Below, piece by piece: positions 1 through 8,911 of a DNA stretch of 64,000 nucleotides. The translations under genes were made by a program, and so were the position numbers. Numbering within the stretch: position 1 is the first letter of the stretch; each line of letters opens with the position of its first letter. The notes below the pieces were generated by a model, which was given only the letters and a program-made list of their open reading frames with translations, was not told the DNA's origin and did no database searches. Source of the DNA: Desulfotignum sp. (GTDB lineage Bacteria > Desulfobacterota > Desulfobacteria > Desulfobacterales > Desulfobacteraceae); the NCBI GenBank assembly GCA_011390335.1, contig JAABSO010000005.1, forward strand, positions 62,001-126,000. The letters run 5' to 3'.

Positions 1-446
1 AGGGATAAGGGAATTTCTTTATAGAACTCCTTGTTGACGGCTGGATTGGGTTGAAAAAGCATAAAAGTGAGTCCAGCATTGCTACCTGCCACGGATATTT
101 CCCTTAAAAGAGACGGCAGCTCTTTTTTATCCGGCAAAGCCCTTGTGGCAAGGTAAAACTCGTGTTCCACCGCCTGCATTTTGGTTTCCCACTCGTTGAG
201 ATCACTGGCCTGCCGCTTGACCATTTGCAATTTTTTGGATTGGGTTTCAAATGTTTTTGTAACCTGCTGCAGTTTTTTATGTTCCGGCATAAAAATGAAA
301 TAATAATAACCGCCCCCGATCAGGGCAAAGACAACAAAACAGATGAGCAGCCGCTGGAGCCGGCTCAGTTTTCCCACCCGCTCAAAAATTGCTGACATCT
401 TTTTTGAGAATTTGTCTTTTCCGGTTATTTTCTTTTCTTCTGCCAT
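1..446 (-). CDS. pilO: Type IV pilus inner-membrane protein PilO (partial, C-terminus outside window)
   Basis: The gene starts at an ATG at 446 and runs off the left edge. The visible 148 residues begin MAEEKKITGK. A short charged cytoplasmic tail is followed by one membrane helix at about residues 33-53 (core LLICFVVFALIGG), then a coiled-coil-prone periplasmic segment. This is the PilO layout. In the known pilus system PilO pairs with PilN in the alignment complex that links the inner-membrane motor to the secretin. The start overlaps the pilN stop in a TAATG junction, so the two are translationally coupled. Identity rests on topology plus position after pilM and pilN; the conserved C-terminal domain is not in view. 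Confidence 0.85.
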   Translation of the reverse strand, partial: MAEEKKITGKDKFSKKMSAIFERVGKLSRLQRLLICFVVFALIGGGYYYFIFMPEHKKLQQVTKTFETQSKKLQMVKRQASDLNEWETKMQAVEHEFYLATRALPDKKELPSLLREISVAGSNAGLTFMLFQPNPAVNKEFYKEIPLS

Positions 447-1021
447 TATTTACCCTTTGCAGTGGTGTCCGGTGCTGCTGTTTTCTTCAGACATTTCAAT
501 TCAAAGGCCTTCAAGCTGGTACCTTCATCAAACTTTTTTATTCTGGCCTGTTTCAGATCTATTTCCTGAAAAAGTGCTGATCCTTCAAGGCGGTTCATGA
601 AATTTGCGATGGTGGGATTATCAAAGGCAATACCGGTAATTGTCACTGATGTTTCATCAGCCTCAATGGTTTCAATCCACATCTGTTCCGGTACCAGGCG
701 GGCCTGAAGGTCTTCTAAAAGTACCAGCTGCTCATCTCTTTTTTGCTTCAAAGATGCAACTATCTGTAATTTATCTTCAAGGATTTTGAGCCGTTTTTGA
801 ATTTCTGTAACCCTGTCGGCCCTTTCCTTGTATATGGCGATCTGGGCATTGACACGCTCAGTTTCAAGGCGTTTTTCTGCAATGGTATTTTTTATGCCCA
901 GAGTATACCAGGTCAGCCCCACCACAAGCAACAGTATGGACAAAAGAAATATGGACACCTGTTGACGGATGTTTTCCCTTTTTCTGGCCAGCCTGAACGG
1001 CAGTAAATTTATGCGTATCAT
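446..1021 (-). CDS. pilN: Type IV pilus assembly protein PilN
   Basis: This 191-residue protein opens MIRINLLPFR, matching the conserved cytoplasmic INLLP motif by which PilN binds PilM. A single membrane helix follows at about residues 22-42, then a periplasmic coiled coil (about 45-105) and a small C-terminal domain (EADETSVTITGIAFDN region). Length and order are typical of the family. The start overlaps the pilM stop (ATGA) and the stop overlaps the pilO start, so M, N and O form one tightly coupled operon. Its known role is to connect the cytoplasmic PilM ring to PilO in the inner membrane during pilus extension and retraction. Confidence 0.93.
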   Translation of the reverse strand: MIRINLLPFRLARKRENIRQQVSIFLLSILLLVVGLTWYTLGIKNTIAEKRLETERVNAQIAIYKERADRVTEIQKRLKILEDKLQIVASLKQKRDEQLVLLEDLQARLVPEQMWIETIEADETSVTITGIAFDNPTIANFMNRLEGSALFQEIDLKQARIKKFDEGTSLKAFELKCLKKTAAPDTTAKGK

Positions 1022-2082
1022 TTGTCATCCACCCGCCGCAGGGCGAGCCCCAATGCAATGGGTGCCTGGGGTCCGACCCGGGATGTAAATGCGGCGGAAA
1101 ATTTTTTTTCATCCAGATGCAGTCCGTCAAAAGGCGAAATCGTGCCCACCTCTGCCGACAGTTCCGAGCCAAGGGTATGAGCAAATCCAGGGATGTAGGC
1201 GCCACCGCCGCTCAAAACAACTTTGGTAACCCGGGTATCATTGGTATTTGACTGAAATGTATTCACCACCTCACAAATTTCTGAACACCAGATATTTGCA
1301 ATATCATCTAAAATCAGTGCCACAGCTTCTGGGTCCGGTACATTTTCCACCAGGCCCTGCAATATTTTTTCAGCCTCCGGAAGATCTGTTTCAAACCGGC
1401 TGCATATCTGTTCGATAATCTGGTGGGTGCCGGAATCGTTATCCCGCATCATCACGGAGGTGCCACCCTTGAGAATATTGAGTGATGTTTTTGAGGCCCC
1501 GATATCCAGCAACAGGGTAACATCCTTTGGATCCTGTCCGGGAACTGTTTCATAAATATTTTGCAAAGCAAAGGTATCCACATCAATAATTTTGGCATTC
1601 AGGCCTGCACTGGCGGTCAAATCCATGTATTCCGCCACAAGATCCTTTTTGACAGCCACCAGCAGCACATTCATCTGATCAGGAGAAAACTGGCTTTCTC
1701 CAAGGATCTGATAGTCAATATTGACATCCCCGATGTCATAGGGAATATATTGCTCTGCTTCTGCCACAATGCTTTCCTGGATGTCTTTTTCCGGCATTTT
1801 CGCAGTATTGATGGTCTTTATGACCACAGAATGGCCGCCTGTTGAAATGGCCACATCTTTTTTGCGAATTTTCTGGGACCGGAGCAGGTCACGGATGGTT
1901 TTGGCCACCGCTTCCATGTCCATGATCCGTCCCTCCACAATGGCGCCGGGTGCCAGGGATTTCATGCCGAATTTTTTCAGAATTTTTTTATTTCTGGATA
2001 TCTGAAGCTCAGCTACCTTGATGGAAGAAGACCCTATATCTAGACCCACGAGATGATCTTTTTTACTAAATACCATAGGCAT
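1018..2082 (-). CDS. pilM: Type IV pilus assembly protein PilM (actin-like ATPase)
   Basis: This is a 354-residue soluble protein of the FtsA/actin fold. It shows an N-terminal phosphate-1 motif (VGLDIGSSSIKVAEL, about residues 12-26), a second nucleotide-binding segment (LLLDIGASKTSLNIL, about 190-204) and an adenosine motif (VVLSGGGAYIPGF, about 288-300). PilM forms the cytoplasmic ring that binds the PilN N-terminus. The start at 2082 has an AAGGATGA ribosome site. The gene heads the visible pil operon. It diverges from the sensor kinase gene at 2305, so the 220-bp space between should hold both promoters. Confidence 0.94.
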   Translation of the reverse strand: MPMVFSKKDHLVGLDIGSSSIKVAELQISRNKKILKKFGMKSLAPGAIVEGRIMDMEAVAKTIRDLLRSQKIRKKDVAISTGGHSVVIKTINTAKMPEKDIQESIVAEAEQYIPYDIGDVNIDYQILGESQFSPDQMNVLLVAVKKDLVAEYMDLTASAGLNAKIIDVDTFALQNIYETVPGQDPKDVTLLLDIGASKTSLNILKGGTSVMMRDNDSGTHQIIEQICSRFETDLPEAEKILQGLVENVPDPEAVALILDDIANIWCSEICEVVNTFQSNTNDTRVTKVVLSGGGAYIPGFAHTLGSELSAEVGTISPFDGLHLDEKKFSAAFTSRVGPQAPIALGLALRRVDDK

Positions 2083-2103
2083 TCATCCTTACATCTTCAG
2101 ATT

Positions 2104-2120
2104 CATTACTGGGTGTAATG
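2104..2120. promoter_or_regulatory. Small inverted repeat upstream of pilM
   Basis: CATTAC and GTAATG form a perfect 6-bp inverted repeat with a 5-bp spacer, 22 bp upstream of the pilM start. A second imperfect palindrome (TTGGTTTG-T-CAAACCTAA, 2243-2259) lies nearer the divergent kinase gene. Either could be a protein-binding site in this divergent regulatory region. Both are short enough to occur by chance. No convincing sigma-70 promoter was found for either gene. Confidence 0.25.
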
Positions 2121-2304
2121 TTACGGCAGCCGGGTTCACATTTTTATATTGATAACCTGCACCAATATTACTATAATCTGATACGATCTACTTGGAAAGT
2201 CAAGTATTATCATGTATTTTATATGTGAATAAACAAAAAACATTGGTTTGTCAAACCTAAAAACAATATTTATGTGAAATTTATTACCCAAAATAAGGAA
2301 AATT

Positions 2305-3729
2305 GTGAAAAAAACCTTTCAAAGCCAATCTTATGCCCAGGGGAACAGACCCTTTATTCTGGTCAAGGCATTTACTTTCTCCAGCCTGACCGTCATGCTG
2401 GTTGCCACCATCGCCATTGCCGCCCTGAACGCCCACTGGGTCCGAAACCTCCTTTTGGAAAAAAGTAAAGAGTACAATTCTTTGCTTGTGGAAAATCTGA
2501 ACCACCAGATCTTTTTAAGATTCGCCGCTCCGGTCGCCTTTAAATACGGGGAGATTAAGCTACGGGAACCCGAACAGCACCGGCTTTTAGATGCGGTAAT
2601 CACCTCCACGCTGCACAGTTTCCATGTGGAAATGGTCAATATCTACGGCACCGACAACATCATCGGGTACAGCTTTGATAACAGCCGGGTCGGCGAAGAA
2701 AATGCCGGCGGGGTTCTGTATGAAAAAGCCATGCAAAAACAGACCACATCAAAATTAATCCAGAAAGGCAGCTTTCTTGAGTTGTTTTTCTGGTTTCCCC
2801 AGGAAACCAAAATCGTTACCTTTGCCCCCCTGGTACAGGAAATGCAACTTTCCCGGTCTGAAGAAAAATCAGTTATAGGTGTCATAGAAATTGTCCGGGA
2901 TATCTCCCATGATTACCAGCAGGTGTTCAAACTCCAGGGGCTTATTGTAGCTTCCTGTGCCGCCGTGATGGCGATTTTGTTTCTGGTTTTGCGGTTCGTT
3001 GTAAAACACGGGGAAAGAATCATCGAAAAACGGGCGGAAGAACGGCTCCGCCTGGAAGAAAAGCTGCGTCAGGCCGAACATTTGTCTGCCATTGGAGAGA
3101 TGACTGCAGGGGTTTCCCATGAAATCAGAAATCCTTTGGGTATCATCAAAAGCTCTGCCCAGTTGATGAAAAAGAAAATGGCCAAACTGAATGCCGACTC
3201 CAATATACCGGATATCATAATAGAAGAATCCCAGAGACTGAATAATATTATCACCGATTTTCTGGATTTTGCCAAACCCAAACATCCGAATCTGCGCCCA
3301 TGCAGCATTACCAATGTGATTGAAAAAAATCTGTCATTTCTTGAATCCCAGATCCAGGAACAAAAAATTGCCATAAAAAAAGCATATCACCAAAATTTGC
3401 CGGATATGCAGGCAGACCCGGACATGCTGTACCAGGCATTTCTGAATATACTGCTCAACAGTTTTCAGGCTGTGGGTGAAAATGGCACAGTCACCATTAC
3501 CACCTGGTTTGACATACAGCATGTGTATATTTCCTTTGCAGACAATGGGAGCGGCATTGATGAAAATGTGCAAAAAAAATTGTGGACACCATTTTTTACC
3601 ACCAAAGATACCGGTACAGGACTTGGGCTGGGCATTGTAAAAAACATCATAGAAGCCCATCACGGCAGCATCAGCATATCCAATGCACAACCATCCGGAG
3701 CTGTTGTTGACATTGTCCTGCCGATTTAG
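2305..3729 (+). CDS. Membrane sensor histidine kinase (NtrB/AtoS class)
   Basis: This 474-residue two-component kinase has two membrane helices (about 19-41 and 211-233) that bracket a periplasmic sensor domain of about 170 residues. A coiled-coil linker leads to a HisKA domain whose H-box reads AGVSHEIRNP, with the phospho-acceptor at His272. A HATPase_c domain follows, with N-box NILLNSFQ and glycine motifs ADNGSGI and GTGLGLGI. The start is GTG at 2305 behind AAGGAA. The regulator gene starts 12 bp downstream, so the two are one operon and surely cognate. The pair lies divergent to pilMNO and may be PilS/PilR-like, but that is inference from position; the ligand cannot be read. Confidence 0.9.
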   Translation: MKKTFQSQSYAQGNRPFILVKAFTFSSLTVMLVATIAIAALNAHWVRNLLLEKSKEYNSLLVENLNHQIFLRFAAPVAFKYGEIKLREPEQHRLLDAVITSTLHSFHVEMVNIYGTDNIIGYSFDNSRVGEENAGGVLYEKAMQKQTTSKLIQKGSFLELFFWFPQETKIVTFAPLVQEMQLSRSEEKSVIGVIEIVRDISHDYQQVFKLQGLIVASCAAVMAILFLVLRFVVKHGERIIEKRAEERLRLEEKLRQAEHLSAIGEMTAGVSHEIRNPLGIIKSSAQLMKKKMAKLNADSNIPDIIIEESQRLNNIITDFLDFAKPKHPNLRPCSITNVIEKNLSFLESQIQEQKIAIKKAYHQNLPDMQADPDMLYQAFLNILLNSFQAVGENGTVTITTWFDIQHVYISFADNGSGIDENVQKKLWTPFFTTKDTGTGLGLGIVKNIIEAHHGSISISNAQPSGAVVDIVLPI

Positions 3730-3741
3730 GATATATACACC

Positions 3742-5130
3742 ATGGAAACCATATTAATTGTTGATGATGAAAAACACTACCGGGTTGTTTTAAGTGAAGT
3801 GCTCCAAGAGGAGGGATATGCCTCTTTCACTGCCGCCAGCGGCATGGAGGCCCTGGATCTGTTGAAATCCCAGGTCATTGATCTGGTTCTGACAGATGTC
3901 AAAATGCCGGGAATGACCGGTATTGATCTTTTGGAAAAAATCAAGGAGATCACACCTGATCTGCCGGTCATTATCATGACGGCTTTCGGCAGTGTGGAAA
4001 AAGCAGTGGAGGCAATGCACAAAGGTGCATATACCTTTATTTTAAAACCCTTTGAAAATGAAACCCTGATCGCCCATATCGCCAAATCCATATCCATGTA
4101 TAGGATTGTCCAGGAAAACGCACGGCTCAGGGATGCCCTCCAGACCCGGTATCATTTCGGCAATATCATCGGCAAAAGCAAGCCCATGCAGAAACTCTAC
4201 GAAATCATCCAAAAAGTGGCCCCCACCAATGCGTCTGTCCTCATAGAAGGGGAAAGCGGCACCGGCAAGGAACTGGTGGCCAGGTCCATTCATTACAACA
4301 GCCCCCGAAAGGACAATCCCCTGGTGGCGGTCAATTGTGCCGCCTTTGCAGAATCTTTGCTGGAAAGTGAACTGTTCGGCCATGAAAAAGGGGCATTCAC
4401 CGGTGCGGCTGCCATGAAAAAAGGCAGGTTTGAACTGGCGGACAAAGGGACGTTGTTTCTGGATGAAATCGGGGAACTGCCCATGCCCCTGCAGGTGAAA
4501 CTGCTGCGGGTTCTGCAGGAAAAAACCATTGAACGGGTGGGGGGTACCACGCCCATTCCTGTTGACTTTCGCCTTATTGCAGCCACCAATAAAGTCCTTG
4601 AAAATGAGATAGCCAAAAAAAACTTCAGAGAAGATCTGTATTACCGTCTGAATGTTGTAAAGGCGGTGATTCCTCCTTTGCGGGAGCGCCAGGAAGACAT
4701 CCCCATGCTGATAAACCATTTTATCGAAAAGTTTACCCAAGAATCAGGGACTGTCAGCCAGGTCAAAGGCATCAGCAGGGAAGCTTCACAGATCCTGTGC
4801 GACCATACCTGGTACGGCAATGTCAGAGAACTGGAAAACGTTATTGAGCGGTCCGTTATTCTTGCCTCCAACGGGCTCATAACTCCTGCTGACCTGCCCC
4901 CCCAGATCCGGAAAACACCGGGCAGCACCCTTGATCTGGAAGGAATCCCGGAAGGGGTGGGCCTGGCTGAAACCCTTGCAGCTGTTGAAAAACGCATGAT
5001 CCAGCGGGCCATGCATATATCCGGGAATGTGCAGACAAAAGCAGCACAGATCCTGGGTATAGGCAAAAGCGGTCTGAATCAGAAATTAAAAAAATACAAC
5101 CTGGACAAGGAACTGCATGCCGGAGAATAA
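3742..5130 (+). CDS. Sigma-54-dependent response regulator (NtrC family)
   Basis: This 462-residue protein has three domains. A receiver (about 1-120) carries the acidic pair at its N-terminus and the phosphorylatable Asp52 in LTDVKMPG, with Lys102 in LKPF. A central AAA+ domain holds Walker A GESGTGKE (170-177), the sigma-54 contact loop GAFTGA (217-222) and a LFLDEIGELP Walker B. The C-terminal Fis-type helix-turn-helix includes KAAQILGIGKSGL. The intact GAFTGA loop indicates real sigma-54 activation. It is co-transcribed with the preceding kinase and is the last gene before the terminator at 5475. Target promoters are unknown; pilus genes are a reasonable guess because pilM-O lie next door. 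Confidence 0.93.
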   Translation: METILIVDDEKHYRVVLSEVLQEEGYASFTAASGMEALDLLKSQVIDLVLTDVKMPGMTGIDLLEKIKEITPDLPVIIMTAFGSVEKAVEAMHKGAYTFILKPFENETLIAHIAKSISMYRIVQENARLRDALQTRYHFGNIIGKSKPMQKLYEIIQKVAPTNASVLIEGESGTGKELVARSIHYNSPRKDNPLVAVNCAAFAESLLESELFGHEKGAFTGAAAMKKGRFELADKGTLFLDEIGELPMPLQVKLLRVLQEKTIERVGGTTPIPVDFRLIAATNKVLENEIAKKNFREDLYYRLNVVKAVIPPLRERQEDIPMLINHFIEKFTQESGTVSQVKGISREASQILCDHTWYGNVRELENVIERSVILASNGLITPADLPPQIRKTPGSTLDLEGIPEGVGLAETLAAVEKRMIQRAMHISGNVQTKAAQILGIGKSGLNQKLKKYNLDKELHAGE

Positions 5131-5474
5131 CACGGGTATCGATCTTTGAATTCAGATATTTTTTTGGTTCACCATCATGTATTTGACAAAAATCACATTA
5201 TTTCAATATGTTATGCTGATTTTTGTCTGTGTGGATATAAAAAAGGTTTAAAATCCTGAACTTTTTTGAGATGATTTGAGCTGATAAGATAAAAAGAGTG
5301 GCCCGGTCCGGCCGCAAAAAACATTTTATATCATCTAAAAATGCTTATTATCAATTGGTTATGAAAAATTATGAAAAAATCGGCAAAAAAGATAATTTTC
5401 TGGCAAACCAATTGCATATTTATATTCCAGAAGTTAACCACAGGTTAATTTTTTTCATCTTTTTTTCCTTTTCT
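5131..5474. other. AT-rich intergenic stretch without a credible protein gene
   Basis: About 340 bp between the regulator gene and the terminator. It is markedly more AT-rich than its neighbours. A 69-codon reading frame (5298-5507) is not believed, because it runs into the terminator hairpin, has no ribosome site and has a low-complexity Lys/Phe/Asn composition. The stretch does contain a plausible promoter at 5183-5212 and may encode a non-coding RNA. Confidence 0.5.
5183..5212 (+). promoter_or_regulatory. Candidate sigma-70 promoter with no protein gene downstream
   Basis: A perfect TTGACA (5183-5188) is followed after 18 bp by TATGTT (5207-5212), and TATGCT overlaps just beyond. Transcription would start near 5220 and meet the hairpin terminator at 5475-5506, giving an RNA of roughly 285 nt with no convincing reading frame. 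This is a candidate only, since AT-rich DNA produces such matches by chance. Confidence 0.35.
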
Positions 5475-5506
5475 AAAAAAGGCTGCCCTGATGGCAGCCT
5501 TTTTTA
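5475..5506. terminator. Bidirectional rho-independent terminator
   Basis: The stem GGCTGCC/GGCAGCC (5481-5487 and 5493-5499) has a 5-base loop. It is flanked on the left by six A and on the right by six T, so a U-tract follows the hairpin on both strands. It sits between convergent genes: the NtrC-type regulator (plus) and the TPR protein (minus). It can end both transcription units. Confidence 0.9.
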
Positions 5507-5533
5507 GTTGGTGAACACATCAGGACCACAATA

Positions 5534-6226
5534 CTATTTTTCTTTTTTCACCATAGCCTGAGCCAGATCTGCGTACATGGACTGCTGGTTTTTTGTAACC
5601 AGCTTTTCATACATCTGCTGGCTTGCATCTGTCTGCTGCACAGATGCATATATCCGGGCCAGAATAAACCGGGATTCATCTTTGAGCAGATCCGACTTTC
5701 CTTTTTCAATCTGTTCAAAATAGGTTTTGGCCTTGTCCAGATCATTTTTTGCCAGCCACACATGCCCCAGAGAAGATAGCAGAAAATTGCGCAAGGCAGC
5801 CTGGTTTCCAAAATTGTTCAACGCATCTTCATACAGCGTGCCGGCCCTGTCATATTCTTGTGCATCCATGCATATGCCGGCATATATAATTTGTGCCATT
5901 CTGCCGGCATCAGTATTGGCATACCTGTTCAACACGGTTTCAAAACTTTCTTTTACTTCCAGAAAGGCTTTTTGGGGGTCCTCGGCCACGCGGTTATAAC
6001 GGCCGGCAGCTTCGGCAACCAGATTGGATGCCTGTGTTTCAGAACGCTGGAAGCTGATCATGATACCGCTGAATACCACTGCCACCACCACCACTGCTCC
6101 CAATATCAGCAGCAATTGTTTTTTGTATATCCCGGCATAGGCCAGGGCCTTAAAAAGATTTTTCTGTAAAGGATCCAGTTGTTCCAGTTCTTTTCTGCGC
6201 TCATTTGAGATGCCTCTATTGGCCAT
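5534..6226 (-). CDS. Membrane-anchored TPR protein (YfgM-like)
   Basis: This 230-residue protein has a charged cytoplasmic N-terminus, one membrane helix at about 39-58 (core LLLILGAVVVVAVVFSGI) and a periplasmic domain with TPR-like helical pairs (about 65-225, such as AQEYDRAGTLYEDALNNFG and LDKAKTYFEQIEKG). This matches the YfgM/tetratricopeptide-like family, whose E. coli member works with the SecYEG/PpiD periplasmic chaperone network. The start at 6226 is supported by a CAGGAG ribosome site. The SH3-domain gene lies 35 bp upstream in the same direction. The exact role here is unknown. Confidence 0.75.
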   Translation of the reverse strand: MANRGISNERRKELEQLDPLQKNLFKALAYAGIYKKQLLLILGAVVVVAVVFSGIMISFQRSETQASNLVAEAAGRYNRVAEDPQKAFLEVKESFETVLNRYANTDAGRMAQIIYAGICMDAQEYDRAGTLYEDALNNFGNQAALRNFLLSSLGHVWLAKNDLDKAKTYFEQIEKGKSDLLKDESRFILARIYASVQQTDASQQMYEKLVTKNQQSMYADLAQAMVKKEK

Positions 6227-6261
6227 TGGTTCTCCTGTATTTTAAAAAATTAGTATCTGCA

Positions 6262-6720
6262 TTACCAGACAAGGGTCTTGTATATCCATCCTTTTTCACC
6301 ATCTGCATGCGCAATGCGTATCCAGTTTTCCTGGCGCTTAATGACCTTGAAGGGAACCCCTCTTTCAACGGTAAACAGAATCCTGCTGTCAGTTGTGGGC
6401 TGGGACCTTACATTGCACTTGGACTTACTGGTAATAACCCCTTCCATATCTGATAGCAGAGAGGAATGAATCCAGGCCATGTCGCCTTCAAAATCCTGTA
6501 TCTTTACCCATTTGCCCTTTTTTTCCTTCACAAGAAACGGATGGTATTTCTCCACCTGCCAGAGCACCTCATAGTTGGTGCCGGGCCCTGACCGCATATT
6601 GGCAATACTGGATTTGACTGCCACCCGGTCTGCAGCACCGGCGATGCCCGCCGTCAGATAAAAAACCGCAAGAGCCGCCAAAATTATGCTGGACCTGATT
6701 ACGGATCGCTTTGCTTTCAT
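6262..6720 (-). CDS. Secreted bacterial SH3-domain protein
   Basis: The product has an N-terminal signal peptide (about residues 1-30, hydrophobic core IILAALAVFYLTAGIAGA) followed by two bacterial SH3 (SH3b) modules. The first is around SSIANMRSGPGTNYEVLWQ, the second around SKCNVRSQPTTDSRILFTVE, and each ends in a W-containing strand. SH3b domains usually bind peptidoglycan or cell-wall peptides. The ATG at 6720 is preferred over the one at 6726, because GGAGG sits 6 bp before 6720 but abuts 6726. It lies between feoB and the TPR gene; the gap to feoB is only 19 bp, so it may be co-transcribed with iron uptake. Confidence 0.8.
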   Translation of the reverse strand: MKAKRSVIRSSIILAALAVFYLTAGIAGAADRVAVKSSIANMRSGPGTNYEVLWQVEKYHPFLVKEKKGKWVKIQDFEGDMAWIHSSLLSDMEGVITSKSKCNVRSQPTTDSRILFTVERGVPFKVIKRQENWIRIAHADGEKGWIYKTLVW

Positions 6721-6739
6721 ATACATCCTCCATTTTCCA

Positions 6740-8911
6740 TCATCCGCGTAATATTATTCCTGTCTGGTATACCAGAAAAGACAGGGTCCATGCAACCGCG
6801 GTCGTGTAAATTATGTTAAAACAGGCCCATTTAAACGATGCTTCCCTGTAAATTACAGCCACCGTGGCAAAGCACGGAACGTACAACAGAACAAACACCA
6901 TCATGGACAACGCCGATAAAGGTGTCATTCCCGATTGCTTCAATGCCCGGGTCAGGGCCTGGCCTTCATTGTGACCCACCCCGTAGAGCACCCCCATGGT
7001 GCTCACCACCACCTCTTTGGCCACAAACCCGGTGACAAGGGCGACACTGGCCTGCCATCCAATGCCGATGGGTGCAAACACCGGTTCCAGCATATGGCCT
7101 ATCCTGCCGATATAGGATTTGGCTACCCGTTCCTGCTCTTTTTGGGTTTGAATTTTTCGTAATTCAGCTGCAAGCTTTTGCTGCAAAAAGGGTTCCTGAT
7201 TCGGGTCCGCCTTTTCCATTTCATGGCTGAAACGGGTTTTGACATCCTGCTGCAGTGCCTGGTAATCTTCTGCATATTCAATATCTTTGGGGAAACTGGA
7301 TAACGCCCATATCACGATGGATCCCACCAGAATCACCCCCCCCATTTTGCGCAGAAACATTTTGCTTCTGTCCCACATATGGATAAGCAGGCTTTTGAGC
7401 ATGGGCATGCGGTAAGGGGGCAGTTCCATTACAAACGGGGCATCTTCTCCTTTAAAAAAAAGGGCACGCAATATCCGTCCGGAAACAATGGCAATGACAA
7501 TCCCTGCAGCATAGAGGCCAAAAATGACTGTGCCGGCCCTGTGGGCGAAAAAACTGCCGGCCAGTACAATATACACCGGCAGCCGGGCGGAACAGGACAT
7601 GAAAGGGGTCATCAAGATAGTAAGAATCCGGTCCTTCTGATGTTCCAGGGTTCTTGCAGCCATGATGGCAGGCACATTGCACCCGAACCCCATGAGCATG
7701 GGAATAAAGGATTTGCCATGGAGCCCTGCCGTATGCATGACCCGGTCCATCAGAAAAGCTGCCCTGGCCATGTAGCCGGTATCTTCAAACAGGGCGATGC
7801 AGAAAAACAGAATCAGGATATTGGGAAGAAATACAATCACCGACCCGATGCCTGCTACAATGCCGTCCAAAAGCATTGATTTAAAAAGGGATGCCGGCAG
7901 TAGATGGTCCAGCCATGTGCTCAAAAGTCCCACTCCCGACTCAATCCAGGCCATGGGATAGGCACCCAGGGTAAAAGTGGTCTGGAACATGGCCCAGATG
8001 AAAAAAATGAAGACCGGTATGCCCAGAAACCGGTCTGTTAAAACCAGGTCGATGTTCCGGGATATGTCGGTGCGCTTTTTGGCTGTATTGGTGACGGTTT
8101 CCCTGATTATACCGGCTATCACCCCGTATCGGTCTTCAGTGAGCACAATCTCAAAATCATCCTGGAAAAGATCAAACACCCGTTTGCGGCAGTTTTTTGC
8201 CGCATCAAGGATCTTTTGCCCATCTTGGGGCAGGCGGTCCAGGATCTTTTGTTTTTCAATGGCGTCATCTTCAAGCAGTTTGATGGCATGCCACCGGGCC
8301 AGGGTATCTTCCTCCATTCCCCATGCCTTGGAAATCAGGGTTTCCACCTGGCTGATGCATGCCTCGGTCTCATTGCCATACCGGACAACCCGGGATTTTT
8401 TCCCTTTTTCAAAGGCCAGGCTTTCTGCAATTGCTGCTTCAATCAGCTGCTCTGTGCCCTTGTTTTTATTTCCCACCGTGAACACCACCGGCAGGTCCAG
8501 CAGGGCGGATAATTTTTTCTCATTGATGCGGATTCCCCTGGCCTGGGCCATATCTGCCATGTTCAGTACAAAGAGTACCGGACACCCAAGCTCCATGATC
8601 TGCAGTGCCAAAAAAAGGCTTCTTTCCAGATTGGAGGCATCAATGATGCTGATCACGATATCCGGATTTCCCTGGAGGATAAAATCCCGGGTGGTTATTT
8701 CTTCAATGGAAAACGGGGTCAGGCTGTATGTGCCGGGAAGATCCACCACCCGCAGGGAATATTGCCCGTACTTGAGAAAACCCTCTTTTTTTTCAATGGT
8801 CACCCCGGGCCAGTTACCCACCTTCTGGCGGGCGCCTGTCAGGTTGTTGAAAATGGTTGTTTTGCCGCAATTGGGATTTCCCGCCAGGGCAATCGTCAGT
8901 TCCTGTTTCAT
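6740..8911 (-). CDS. feoB: Ferrous iron transporter FeoB
   Basis: This 723-residue membrane protein has an N-terminal GTPase domain with G1 GNPNCGKTTIFN (about 11-22), G3 DLPGTYSLTPFS (about 58-69) and G4 NMAD (about 119-122). A helical GDI-like linker and a polytopic permease (about 290-720) follow. Two Gate motifs can be seen; the first contains MLMGFGCNVPAIMAAR, with the conserved cysteine important for Fe(II) passage. Length is normal for the family. Its start overlaps the stop of the Fur-FeoA fusion by 4 bp (ATGA), so the small FeoA partner is supplied by the upstream fusion protein. It imports Fe2+ across the inner membrane, relevant to the heavy Fe-S and haem demand of a sulfate reducer. 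Confidence 0.97.
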   Translation of the reverse strand: MKQELTIALAGNPNCGKTTIFNNLTGARQKVGNWPGVTIEKKEGFLKYGQYSLRVVDLPGTYSLTPFSIEEITTRDFILQGNPDIVISIIDASNLERSLFLALQIMELGCPVLFVLNMADMAQARGIRINEKKLSALLDLPVVFTVGNKNKGTEQLIEAAIAESLAFEKGKKSRVVRYGNETEACISQVETLISKAWGMEEDTLARWHAIKLLEDDAIEKQKILDRLPQDGQKILDAAKNCRKRVFDLFQDDFEIVLTEDRYGVIAGIIRETVTNTAKKRTDISRNIDLVLTDRFLGIPVFIFFIWAMFQTTFTLGAYPMAWIESGVGLLSTWLDHLLPASLFKSMLLDGIVAGIGSVIVFLPNILILFFCIALFEDTGYMARAAFLMDRVMHTAGLHGKSFIPMLMGFGCNVPAIMAARTLEHQKDRILTILMTPFMSCSARLPVYIVLAGSFFAHRAGTVIFGLYAAGIVIAIVSGRILRALFFKGEDAPFVMELPPYRMPMLKSLLIHMWDRSKMFLRKMGGVILVGSIVIWALSSFPKDIEYAEDYQALQQDVKTRFSHEMEKADPNQEPFLQQKLAAELRKIQTQKEQERVAKSYIGRIGHMLEPVFAPIGIGWQASVALVTGFVAKEVVVSTMGVLYGVGHNEGQALTRALKQSGMTPLSALSMMVFVLLYVPCFATVAVIYREASFKWACFNIIYTTAVAWTLSFLVYQTGIILRG

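Noticed and set aside
5298..5507. 69-codon plus-strand reading frame in the AT-rich gap
   Set aside because: It runs through the terminator hairpin, has no ribosome site and shows a low-complexity composition.
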